From: Bathymodiolus brooksi | Lineage: Eukaryota > Mollusca > Bivalvia > Mytilida > Modiolidae | Assembly (NCBI GenBank): GCA_963680875.1 | Contig: OY804579.1 | Coordinates: 77,241,095-77,305,094 of the forward strand | Direction: 5' to 3' | DNA: 64,000 nt | Shown: positions 36,924 through 47,174 of the stretch, one piece after another | How positions within the stretch are numbered: the first letter of the stretch is position 1 | How the letters are laid out: the number at the start of each line of letters is the position of its first letter | Made by a program: the position numbers and the translations under genes | The notes under the pieces: model-generated | What the model saw: only the letters and a program-made list of their open reading frames with translations | Told to the model about the DNA's origin: nothing | Databases searched by the model: none

Positions 36924-38350
36924 AATAAGGGTAATAACAAAATTACCGAACTCCGAACAATCGTACAAAGGGAAAGTCAAAACTCATAAGTATATAAACA
37001 GACAAAATCAGTCAACACCGAAAAACTGTGAAAACCGTAATGACCCTGACTTGGTACAGGCATTTCTAAAGAAATGGTGGGTTGAATCAGATTTTAAGGC
37101 ACCAAACCTCCCGCTTTCATTATGGCTCAAAGGTTCCGGCTGTTACTATAACAGTATTTAGAACAATACTGGAACAAAATAGGTAAAATAGTTGTCAAAG
37201 CAGTACCAAATTTAGTGAAGTAAATGTCAAAAACAATTTTACGTCACACATTGATAAAAAAATATTTTTGACATTTTTGTTGACTTCCTTATCTTTATAC
37301 ATTTTCACTATGTGAAAATGCATCGTTTATTATCGTCTCTGCAGAGACGGAAGATATTTCGACAAGATCTTGGTATCGGAATATAAACTTTTTAAGAGAT
37401 CGAATAAGGCGAATCTTTTTATAGCCCTGGTCCAGTAGCCTGTTTCTCAGATGAAGATGACGTTTCAGTAAATCAGAATAATTGCTACTGGCCCTTGCAT
37501 AGCGAATCAATTGCGAGATGTAAACACCATATGCAGGAGAAGCTGGTATATTGCTGCACATATTTGGAAAATTTATGATTTTAAAATTGAAGTCGTCCCG
37601 TTTATCATAAATTTTAGTACTGAGTTGACCACTGTCGTCAAATTCGAGGTATAAGTCCAAAAATGATGCGGACGAAGCTGTATCTGTGGTCTCTTTAACT
37701 TCCAGCCCTGGAGGATATATCAATGGAAGAAATTCTGCAAACCTAGAATTATTGATAGATAAAACGTCATCAATATACCTGTATGTGAAATTAAAGGCTC
37801 TAGCCTCATGAATCTTCTTATCTTTTACACGCTTTTGAAGAAACTCCGACTCATATGAGTATAAAAATAAATCGGCTAGAAGAGGGGTACAATTCGTACC
37901 CATTGGTATGCCGACGATCTGCTGAAACAGTGACCCTCCAAAGGAAACCAATATGTTATCGATGAGGAACTCAAGCATACTGATCACTTGTTCCTCTGTG
38001 TAGCATGTTTTACCTTTTTGAATTTTGTTTGAAAAATATGTGCAATTGTAGCCCAACACAAAAAATGTTGAGCCATAGTTTCTATGACTGAAAGCTTTGT
38101 GAATTGTTTCTTTTAAGCGGGTTTTTAATTTGTCATGCGGTAGGGTGGTATATAGAGTTGAAAAATCAAAAGTGTTGATGGAGGATACCTGAGAGAAAGA
38201 TCTTGATTTAAGGTTATCCAAAAGAACACACAAACCTTATTCAAATGCAGTATGATTTAAGAACGTTGGTATTGGACGGATTCGTTTCTCAAGAAGTTTT
38301 ATCATGTGTCAGCACTCGGCACAATGTTTTGTTTTCAATTTTGTAATGGA
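36924..38350 (-). mobile_element. Penelope-like retroelement, copy 1 (5' incomplete)
   Basis: A minus-strand element whose 3' end (GTTATTACCCTTATT, complement at 36924-36938) coincides with the ends of copies at 28618 and about 63405. It contains an RT core, then about 370 bp of 3' untranslated sequence. The 5' end is uncertain: coding similarity fades above about 38340. No GIY-YIG endonuclease is visible in the RT frame or downstream of it, so the element is either 5'-truncated or of a type with the endonuclease at the N-terminus. Confidence 0.8.
37295..38305 (-). pseudogene. Reverse transcriptase core of Penelope-like element (one in-frame stop)
   Basis: 312 codons are open from a TTG at 38233. 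RT motifs by residue: FDFSTLYTT at 22-30, GIPMGTNC at 108-115, the catalytic YIDD at 153-156, FLDLYLEF at 191-198, then KIYDKRDDF and YGVYISQLIRYAR. The active-site aspartates are intact. Upstream, the same frame continues through an ATG at 38303-38305 but is broken by a TAA at 38237-38239. The element would copy its own RNA in the nucleus. The N-terminal region is missing. The YIDD and GIPMG context fits Penelope-like RTs better than LTR or LINE RTs; the family call is from memory. Confidence 0.75.
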
Positions 38351-38883
38351 AAGCTTGTTTGTCTACATAATACAATTCCTCAAATACAAATGTCTCAGTA
38401 TTTCATCACAGTAGTATGTAATTCATAAACAAACCAGACAAAACGTGTTTGTATTGACAGTCTCTGTTATATTTATTTGTTTAACAGACCCCGTTTCTAA
38501 ACATGATATTTTTTTAAATTTTGTTTTGACATTTGTCTTCTATTCACTTGAATAAACACACGATATAAACAGTAATTTTATTTAAAGCTAATTATAACTT
38601 AGGTTTGGCAATAATGTAATTTACATGATCAAAGTGGTGAATAACATAAATTCAAATGTTGAAAAATAAATCTTATACAATAGAAGTAATCCACAAGGAT
38701 ATGATAATGGCAATAAGTTTGTTTTTGGTAAAGAAAAACTAAACGTAAATAAATCCAAAAAAATCAACAAAAAACAAATGTAGTATTTTATGTGTTCTAA
38801 TACAAACTCAAAGGGTGTTTTTTTCGGTTTTTTAATATGTCGTAAGCATTTGATTCCAAGATCACTTAATACAATTTACTTAA
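38351..38883. other. No gene seen
   Basis: AT-rich sequence between two minus-strand repeats. Nothing recognised. Confidence 0.45.
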
Positions 38884-39145
38884 ACGTTAGAGAACACCGA
38901 AGGGGCTAACACAAATGGTCAATCCAGAGAAACTGGCAACATAGGGTACACAAGACGAAGACAAACAAAGCAAAAACACAACACAACATGTGTTGGACAT
39001 AACTTTACACAAGCCAACACAAATAACGTAAATAAGACATGCGCCCTCGTACCCACAACTAGAGGTAAGGACGAACAGAACATCGTTTTTGCGCTGAATT
39101 CGTAGCAGACATCACAATACGGAACTCAGAACGCAAAGCACATAT
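38884..39145 (-). mobile_element. Dispersed repeat T, copy 1
   Basis: The complement of the blocks CGTCTTTACCTC, CATGTCTTATTTACGTTATT, TCGTCTTGTGTACCCTATGT and AGTTTCTCTGGATTGTCC. These recur at 46745-47055, 60395-60630 and 63205-63709. It is probably an untranslated part of a retroelement; no coding frame. Confidence 0.7.
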
Positions 39146-39439
39146 AATAGGACAATACAAAAAAAGAAAAAAAAGATGCAATTTTAAATAAAAATAATCT
39201 TTGTCAAACATAGTCATCATTGCTATATTATAATGTTTAGTAAAGAGTCTCTACTCATAATGTACAGCCCGTTATATCTATTAGATATATAATAAAGTGG
39301 AAAAAATCAAATAATCAGTATAACTACAAATTACATTATTAATGTGATTATTATTTTATCTAATTAGGTTCCGTTTGTCGTCATCACAATCAAGTCATTC
39401 TTTCCTCATTCATCACTTATAATCAAATATGTAATAGGA

Positions 39440-39561
39440 GGAACACGATAAGTACCACTAGTGGAGTAGGAACTTCCTACCCACCAGGAGCACATTAGTT
39501 CACCCCCAGTTTTTATTGGGGTTCGTGTTGCTCAGTCATTAGTTTTTGTCGACTATTGTTT
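39440..39561 (+). mobile_element. Retroelement 3' untranslated fragment (family G)
   Basis: Contains GTACCACTAGTGGAGTAGGA and GGGGTTCGTGTTGCTCAGTC. Related text occurs at 42745, 45185 (minus), 55235, 56008 and 60178. Where coding remnants are next to it (48796, 55843) they are RT C-termini, so this is a retroelement 3' region. It runs directly into the 37 bp array. Confidence 0.65.
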
Positions 39562-40999
39562 GTCTTTTTATCATTTTTCTATTTGAGTTTGTAATGCTCT
39601 CTTTTTATCATTTTTCTATTTGAGTTTGTAATGCTCTCTTTTTATCATTTTTCTATTTGAGTTTGTAATGCTCTCTTTTTATCATTTTTCTATTTGAGTT
39701 TGTAATGCTGTCTTTTTATCATTTTTCTTTTGGAGTTTGTAATGCTCTCTTTTTATCATTTTTCTATTTGAGTTTGTAATGCTCTCTTTTTATCATTTTT
39801 CTATTTGAGTTTGTAATGCTCTCTTTTTATCATTTTTCTTTTTGAGTTTGTAATGCTGTCTTTTTATCATTTTTCTATTTGAGTTTGTAATGCTGTCTTT
39901 TTATCATTTTTCTATTTGAGTTTGTAATGCTGTCTTTTTATCATTTTTCTTTTTGAGTTTGTATTGCTGTCTTTTTATCATTTTTCTATTTGAGTTTGTA
40001 ATGCTGTCTTTTTATCATTTTTCTATTTGAGTTTGTAATGCTGTCTTTTTATCATTTTTCTATTTGAGTTTGTAATGCTGTCTTTTTATCATTTTTCTTT
40101 TGGAGTTTGTATTGCTGTCTTTTTATCATTTTTCTATTTGAGTTTGTAATGCTGTCTTTTTATCATTTTTCTATTTGAGTTTGTAATGCTGTCTTTTTAT
40201 CAGTTTTCTATTTGAGTTTGTATTGCTGTCTTTTTATCATTTTTCTATTTGAGTTTGTAATGCTGTCTTTTTATCATTTTTCTTTTGGAGTTTGTATTGC
40301 TGTCTTTTTATCATTTTTCTATTTGAGTTTGTAATGCTGTCTTTTTATCATTTTTCTTTTGGAGTTTGTATTGCTGTCTTTTTATCATTTTTCTATTTGA
40401 GTTTGTAATGCTGTCTTTTTATCATTTTTCTATTTGAGTTTGTAATGCTGTCTTTTTATCAGTTTTCTATTTGAGTTTGTATTGCTGTCTTTTTATCATT
40501 TTTCTATTTGAGTTTGTAATGCTGTCTTTTTATCATTTTTCTATTTGAGTTTGTAATGCTGTCTTTTTATCATTTTTCTTTTGGAGTTTATAATGCTGTC
40601 TTTTTATCAGTTTTCTATTTGAGTTTGTATTGCTGTCTTTTTATCATTTTTCTATTTGAGTTTGTAATGCTGTCTTTTTATCATTTTTCTATTTGAGTTT
40701 GTAATGCTGTCTTTTTATCATTTTTCTTTTGGAGTTTGTATTGCTGTCTTTTTATCATTTTTCTATTTGAGTTTGTAATGCTGTCTTTTTATCATTTTTC
40801 TTTTGGAGTTTGTATTGCTGTCTTTTTATCATTTTTCTATTTGAGTTTGTAATGCTGTCTTTTTATCATTTTTCTATTTGAGTTTGTAATGCTGTCTTTT
40901 TATCAGTTTTCTATTTGAGTTTGTATTGCTGTCTTTTTATCATTTTTCTATTTGAGTTTGTATTGCTGTCTTTTTATCATTTTTCTTTTTGAGTTTGTA
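39562..40999. repeat. 37 bp T-rich tandem array, about 39 units
   Basis: Unit CTTTTTATCATTTTTCTATT plus TGAGTTTGTAATGCTGT. The left units have GCTCTC; the rest have GCTGTC. Variants TTTTGGAG, TCAGTTTTC and GTATTGC recur in combination (TCAG at 40201, 40460, 40608 and 40904, always whole multiples of 37 bp apart). It is embedded in a retroelement 3' region: 3'-region text lies before (39440) and after (CGATTTACGACCTTTGATTA at 41013). Confidence 0.93.
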
Positions 41000-41382
41000 T
41001 TGCCTGTTCTTCGATTTACGACCTTTGATTACCCTTTTGGTATCACCAAACCTTTCTTTGTTATGTATTTCTATTATTACAATATCAAAAACGCCGATGC
41101 AGTCGAAGAAATTCAGGAATAAAATCAGACGTTTACTCTGATTGGACGGGGGTATGTCAGTATTATTCTGATGGAATTTTCTAAAATCAAAACATAGTAA
41201 AATCATTACGGATTTGTAGTATGCCATTCCATTGCCTTTTGTATTAATAGTACAAATGTACAACGAAAATAATTCCATGAATCTAGCCTAGTTACAATTA
41301 TTCAACAAACCTTGAACTCTTTTCATGCTGAATATATCCTCCCAATAGTTAGTGTTTCGGCACTGGGATGGTTTATTAGATA

Positions 41383-41585
41383 TAAGGTTCTCATCCCACA
41401 TGCATAGATGACCTTAGTCGACTTGGCTAACCCATTTAGGCTCTTTGGTTTTATTGCTCCCAAACACTTTTAAGTTACAAAATGTATTTGACTTTCCAGT
41501 CTTTCGGTTTTGCGTGTACCTGATGACGGTTATTTCAAAAACGCGTTATGCGCTCTAAATTTAATACATACGTTTCATAGACATC
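41383..41585 (-). mobile_element. Dispersed repeat R1 copy
   Basis: TGACCTTAGTCGACTTGGCT, TTTGGTTTTATTGCTCCC and AACGCGTTATGCGCTCTAAA match R1 at 32516-32700 in the same orientation. Confidence 0.65.
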
Positions 41586-42134
41586 TAAAGACAACCGATA
41601 TCTATAAAGATTAGCCTAAGGTATACAAATAAGTTGAAAGTCTTTTTAAATAGCTTCTTGTCTTTTATCAAATTTCTCATGATATTTGAACATGGAAATG
41701 TAAAATAACCCAAAACCGACATTTTTGCACCTGTCTTTTTTTTTTTTTTTTTTTTTTAATTTTTTTTTATAGATTTTAGCATTTTTATAGACAAAAACAT
41801 ATTTTTACAGCTATTTAATTCGATATCTACATTTTAATTATTATATAGTATACTAGTGCTGTCTTGTTGTAGCTATATGCATAGATACATGACCCTTTTT
41901 ATCCTAATCATTAAACAATAATACAATTATTAGTGATGACCTACAACAGCTGACCCTGATCAGAAACTTATCGAAAGACATAAATAACCTATAAATGATC
42001 ATTATCAATAGAACCGGAAGTGATTCCCGTGGTTTGTTTATGTGATCTCGCGATATGATGGTGATCAAATTGATGATACACCGGTATTTGTGTGATTGCT
42101 TTTATCCGTAGTCTTACTAACGATTCTAAATGTT
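41586..42134. other. No gene; T-run
   Basis: A T run of about 30 with interruptions lies at 41733-41769. The rest is AT-rich and unrecognised. Confidence 0.45.
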
Positions 42135-42219
42135 AAGCCCCGTTTACACGATCAAAGTTTTCCATCAAAATCTTTGACAAAGTTTTTGATGGAAAACTTT
42201 GATCGTGTAAACGGGGCTT
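42135..42219. mobile_element. 85 bp near-perfect palindrome (possible MITE)
   Basis: Starts AAGCCCCGTTTACACGATC and reads the same on the other strand to 42219. The arms are 36 bp perfect, then one mismatch, then five more pairs (CTTTG/CAAAG) around a single A at 42177. It is GC-richer than its flanks. A palindromic MITE is likely. Confidence 0.85.
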
Positions 42220-42744
42220 TACAGGAGAAGTTGTATAACCAGATGTAGATACTACACTGTATCTATACGAAAGTCAAGAATATTGGTCAACTGCCCTAGG
42301 AATTACTTCACACTTGTCAGGGATAAGGTTGTATTCATTAATGAAATCTCTAGCGTCAATGTGCGATAGAGAAAAATAATTAAGTCTCTTTTCCTTTAAT
42401 TTAATTTGATTTCTCATATTTATTGTTGTGCATCGACCATTTTAGATATAGCGTTTGGACTCTGACAATTTTTCGTTCAAATATTTCGAAAATAAATGTC
42501 TGAGTAAAACAAGCTTAAACATGTTAATCGACAATAAACCTATTTTACTAGTCTATCATTTGCTTTGTACGACTGTTCTTCATAAAGTAATAACAACTTT
42601 TGGGATTGTTTCTATCCCAAAGTCAAAGCTGAGAACTTTATTAAATGTTGTAGTGATATTTATTCATCATTTAAGGTTCCTTACATAATATATGTATTTT
42701 TCCCCTTTCACCCACAAGACATTTACCAGACTTAACATTTAATA
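42220..42744. other. No gene seen
   Basis: AT-rich. A 77-codon frame at 42455-42688 has no recognisable content. Confidence 0.4.
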
Positions 42745-42958
42745 AGACGGCGGATAAGAAAAGGGAACTGCCTACCATCCACGAGCACATGGGTTCACAC
42801 CAAATGTTTTTGGTGGGGTCAGTTTTTTGTCTCATCATTTTAGTTTTCTGTGTTGTGATTTCTGTTTTGTTTGTGTTCGTTCTCCGTCTGTTGCCCATTG
42901 ATTTCTGTATATCTGGATTTTCCATTCTTGATTGCCACTTCGGTTTTCTCTCACGTTT
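42745..42958 (+). mobile_element. Retroelement 3' fragment (family G)
   Basis: GGGAACTGCCTACCATCCAC, GGGTTCACACCAAATG and TTTTTGGTGGGGTCAG resemble the 39440 and 60178 fragments. It ends at the TA run that carries the solitary satellite-type SINE. Confidence 0.55.
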
Positions 42959-43169
42959 ATTATATATATATATATATATATACGTCTGAAAATTAAACCA
43001 AACAGTGTTAGAATTAGATTTTAGAGCTGTCAAATTTTTGTTCTTCCCTCGACGGGATTTGAACCCACACCATTGTTACACTGCAGCACCATTCGCTTAG
43101 CCTTACGTCCAGCGCCCTAGACCACTCGACTACATCCACTCCCTAAATATATATATATATATATATATG
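42959..43169 (-). mobile_element. Solitary 166 bp SINE related to the satellite, inside TA repeats
   Basis: Bases 42982-43147 match the tRNA-like end of the 465 bp satellite monomer and nothing more of it. TA runs flank it on both sides (42959-42981 and 43148-43169). On the minus strand it starts TTTAGGGAGTGGATG, has A box TAGTCGAGTGGT and B box GGGTTCAAATCCC, and ends TTTTCAGACG before (TA)n. This fits a small SINE with a TA tail inserted at TA sequence. It has TTACACTG where the array has ATACACTG, so it is an independent copy. Confidence 0.8.
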
Positions 43170-44025
43170 TAACTAAAATTGGTTCATATAATTGAAAATA
43201 TGTTTGTGGATTTAGTAAGGGATGTGTAAATTTGTCTATATGTTGTTATACAAGTGTTGTCGGTAGTATGCGTTTTTCGTCAAAAACAATGCAAGTTTGT
43301 GAACACCTTTTCTTAGCATAATCCAATATGGTGAGCCAAAGACATGGATGTGATATTTTGAAGATTCCCACATTTCGGCAATGAAGGATGTTAAAAGCAT
43401 AATTGAACTATGAAAAGGAAGTTTAAACACGTGTTTTATTTAACTTTTTGTAGATTATTGCAAATATGGATAGACATATGTTGTAGAAAATAATATTTCA
43501 TGAAATGATTGTATCTAACCATGTTTGGCAATGACAAACGTAATGACATATTCACTGTATATTACGTTAATGGCATACGAGTGGTATGTAGATTACTAAG
43601 AATTATCTATATTTAACTTATCATATTAATTTTGCTATGGGTCATTGACGTAATTAGCATTCTATTGACACAATATTTCTTTATTATATGATTGAATGAT
43701 TTATTATCAAGTATTTTTTTTAACTATAATTTGTTATTACCCTTATTATGTAATTATCATTGACTAAATTAAGATGTGAAAGACTGTTTATTTCACGACC
43801 CAGCATATAAACAATGTACATATATATTCTGTTGATTCTGCAACGTATGCAACATATAGTATTTAATGTAAAAACGAAAAGGTCCACATGCCTTTGAACA
43901 ACAATTACTCACTCTCTATTTTTATTGGTAGGCATTGTATGAGCTTAATAGACTTGAATCATAATGCTTAGTGTGGTATATACAAATTACATAAATTATC
44001 TTTTACCAAAAACAACATTAAAGTT
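43170..44025. other. No gene; diverged duplicated sequence
   Basis: Bases 43680-43810 resemble 46010-46145 (TTATATGATT, AATTTATTATCAAGTATTT type text, ATCATTGACTAAATTA), a decayed duplication. No coding frame recognised. Confidence 0.4.
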
Positions 44026-44880
44026 TTGAGTTCGAATTCCGCTCCTGGCGAGGTGTGCTTGATACAACATTATGTGATAAAGTTCGTCAGTTACTTGCGA
44101 CAGGTCACATATCCAGAAATGACATTACATTTGCTAATTTCCATATCTAAGATGGCGGCAACTCAATTGTCTGCATTTTTTATATGATCTATATAGAAGA
44201 TATTTTTTATAACTGCATGCTTGTTAATTGCCGGAATCGAAAATGGGACAACCGTGAAATATTCGAGGTTCCTGGAGTGTATAAAAATTCGAGGCGGCAA
44301 ACCCTTATACTGGCCTTAACAGTCTATGTAAAAGTCTGAAATACATGAAATTGGTGCAGTTCGACACCAAATTTACCAACAAATAATATTTTGTGGTCAA
44401 CTTACCGGAATTAATTTGGATTCCTGAACTCTGGATAAATTACTATTCACAAACCTTATATTTCTAGCTTCTCAACTCGAGATTCCAATGATAAATAAAA
44501 ATCTAAATATTTTGCAAGCGTGCAAGTTAAAAAAATGGCTAAATTTGAGAGAAAACAACAAAACTATTTGTATTTTAGCAGACGAAAAACTTTGCAGAAG
44601 TCAGCAATAACATGTTAATTATTGAGCCGTTGACGGAAGCAATAAATTTCCGTGTCATAAGCAATTATTTGAGAAATCTAAGGAGCAATCCATTTAGCTT
44701 GAAAATGCAGTCACGTGATCAACATCTAATTTAAATGTAATGAATATTTATGAGGAAAAGTACATTAAATTTCTGGATATGAGTGGTTTTCTCTGTGTGT
44801 TCCAGTTTCCTCCACCAATAAAACTCACTGCCACAATATAGCTGCAATATTGTTGAAGTGGCGCTAAACACCATATCTAC
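44026..44880 (+). mobile_element. tRNA-headed SINE split by a DNA-transposon-like insertion
   Basis: The left part, 44026-44107, has the B box and body (GAGTTCGAATTCCGC, TACAACATTATGTGATAAAG). The right part, 44782-44880, continues with TGGTTTTCTC and the 3' domain (CCAATAAAACTCACTGCC). Together they form one SINE interrupted by 44108-44781. Confidence 0.75.
44108..44781. mobile_element. TIR element inserted in a SINE (about 670 bp)
   Basis: Ends CATATCCAGAAAT and ATTTCTGGATATG are perfect inverted repeats. Read as TCCAGAAAT ends, the element would be flanked by TA on both sides, as in Tc1/mariner-type insertion. The interior has no transposase frame, so it is non-autonomous. Confidence 0.75.
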
Positions 44881-44892
44881 AACCCCAATCTA

Positions 44893-45125
44893 TTACCAAA
44901 AAGGGCCGTTGCCACGATCGCATAGTAGTTAGATATACATCTACCTATAGAATAAGAGGCTATCATCACTAATGTTGTGAGTATGACAATGGTAGTATGC
45001 TCTGTTCATTTGTATTTGAAAGTTTATTCGGTAGGTCAGTAGTTTTTTCTAAGCACTTGGTTTCATCCACAACTAAACCTGGCCCACAAATAACTGCAAT
45101 ATTGTTGAAACCATTTCATAAAGTG
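44893..45125 (+). mobile_element. Diverged tRNA-headed SINE
   Basis: Head GATCGCATAGTAGTTAGAT, decayed B box (GTGAGTATGACAAT) and a 3' domain reduced to AATATTGTTGAAACC. It is older than the neighbouring copies. Confidence 0.6.
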
Positions 45126-45184
45126 CAACTATTTGATGATGTAATAATTTACACATGGTTGTATATTCTTATCATCCTTGTAGT

Positions 45185-45420
45185 GAGAAGAAGAGCTTGA
45201 AGATACCAAAGAGGTAATCAGAATCCGTAAATCGAAGAAGAAAAGAGAACACAACGGCCAAATAAAAAGTACAAAAGGATAAACAACGATCTACAAATCA
45301 TACACATAAAACTAAAGATAGAGTAACACGAATCCCACCAAAAACAGGGGGTGAACTCATGTGCTCCAGAAGGGTAATCTGTTCCTGTTCCACTAATGGC
45401 ACCCGTCGTGAGAACTGGTG
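45185..45420 (-). mobile_element. Retroelement 3' fragment (family G)
   Basis: The minus strand shows the end-of-element text (ACGGGTGCCATTAGTGGAAC, GGAGCACATGAGTTCACCCC, GGTGGGATTCGTGTTAC), equivalent to the fragment at 39440. Confidence 0.65.
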
Positions 45421-45504
45421 TGATATACATTGTATGTGAAACCATTCCGGCAGATTTAGTTGCACCATCGGAGTTTTAGTTTGAATCGCCGTTTATCATT
45501 ATTC

Positions 45505-46190
45505 TGCTCGTATTTCTTGACATGGTTACGCTCGTATCAGTAGAGTATTGAACATAGTATGATATTATGCCATATACGACAGGTTTCTAATATAAATGAT
45601 CAGCATTCTTGTAACTTTAATACATACAACAACACTCTTTCATCTAAGAACATTCATTTAAAGTAAATTATGTGTCTATTATCTGATAGTATGTGCCGAT
45701 GAATAGGTACAATGTGAAACATGTTGAAAAAAAACTGTTGTTAAAAGAAATATCCTTGATAATGGTGTGATTTATTAAGGCCTCCAAAAAAAGGACATGG
45801 CATGAACAATAAATATATGTTGAATCAAGTATCATGTGTAGCTTTTCGTGTTGTATTTTTGAAACATCTAATTAAAAGATTCTAATTTAAATTTGCCATT
45901 CCAATCGTTTGCAAATCCTGAAAGTTACCACGTCATATGATAAATGACTATAACAATTGTCTATTTTTAAACTAATTATATTCATTATCATATGGTTCAT
46001 TATTCTTTCTTCATTATATGATTTGGTAATTTATAATCAAGTATTTGGTTTTTTTTTATAATAACTCCATTTTATGTATTCATCATTGACCAAATTATAC
46101 ATGAATTGCTATCATTATTTCATGAGCCAATATATAGACAGTTTTCTTGTAATGCGTTTATATTACAACATCATGCTTGTAAATAGTTGA
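45505..46190. repeat. Segmental duplication, copy 1
   Basis: Shares ordered blocks with about 47175-48100: GACAGGTTTCTAATATAAAT, ATACATACAACAA, TACAATGTGAAACA, GTGATTTATTAAGGCCTCCA and GGCATG. It lacks the insertion found in copy 2. No coding content. Confidence 0.75.
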
Positions 46191-46199
46191 TAAAACTAA

Positions 46200-46737
46200 A
46201 TGTCATCTTGCGTGTAGAATCTATGTCATCTTGCGTGTAGAATCTATGTCATCTTGCGTGTAGAATCTATGTCATCTTGCGTGTATAATCTATGTCATCT
46301 TGCGTGTAGAATCTATGTCATCTTGCGTGTAGAATCTATGTCATCTTGCGTGTAGAATCTATGTCATCTTGCGTGTAGAATCTATGTCATCTTGCGGGTA
46401 GAATCTATATCATCTTGCGTGTAGAATCTATGTCATCTTGCGTATATAATCTATGTCATCTTGCGTGTAGAATCTATGTCATCTTACATGTAGAATCTAT
46501 GTCATCTTGCGTGTAGAATCTATGTCATCTTGCGTATAGAATCTATGTCATCTTGCGGGTAGAATCTATGTCATCTTGCGGGTAGAATCTATGTCATCTT
46601 GCGTGTAGAATCTATGTCATCTTGCGTATAGAATCTATGTCATCCTGCGTGTAGAATATATGTCATCTTGCGTGTAGAATGTAGAATCTATGTCATCTTG
46701 CGTGTAGAATCCATGTCATCTTGCGGGTAGACTCTAT
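46200..46737. repeat. 23 bp tandem array, about 23 units
   Basis: Unit ATGTCATCTTGCGTGTAGAA plus TCT with scattered variants (GCGGGTAG, GCGTATAG). A partial unit breaks the phase near 46675. It lies directly before repeat T. Confidence 0.93.
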
Positions 46738-46744
46738 CGTTAGC

Positions 46745-47055
46745 TATATTGGTGCGATCTACGATGCTCAATTTTTTTATGTTGTCCTATTTTGTGTCTT
46801 TATGTTCTGAGTTTCGTGTTGTGATGTCCGTTAAGATTTTTGCATAAAACGATGTTCATTTCGTCTTTACCTCCAGTTGTTTGTAGGAGGGCTCATGTCT
46901 TATTTACGTTATTTGTGATTATTTGGGTATAGTGGTTCCCAACAGATATTGTGTTGTATTTTTTGTTAGTTTTTATTCGTCTTGTGTACCCTATGTTGCC
47001 AGTTTCTCTGGATTGTCCATTTTTGACTGCCTCTTCGGTATTATCTAACGTTTTT
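46745..47055 (+). mobile_element. Dispersed repeat T, copy 2
   Basis: GTCTTTACCTCCAGTTGTTT, CATGTCTTATTTACGTTATT, TGTGTACCCTATGTTGCCAG and TTCTCTGGATTGTCC in order. It is the most complete copy and serves to define the other three. Confidence 0.7.
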
Positions 47056-47174
47056 TAAAAGAGTTTATTTATGACATGTCTACGATTTTTATGAGAAAAT
47101 TATGTTCGGAACACCTCTGATTACATCACAAAGTTTGTATATGGTCTTTGATTTTCTATACGTATAACCACTTT

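Noticed and set aside
36862..37161. 99-codon plus-strand frame
   Set aside because: It is the complement of the Penelope-like 3' untranslated region, which is also present non-coding at 28400-28618 and 63236-63405.
40940..41278. 112-codon minus-strand frame
   Set aside because: It spans the end of the 37 bp array and the complement of a retroelement 3' region. No domain.
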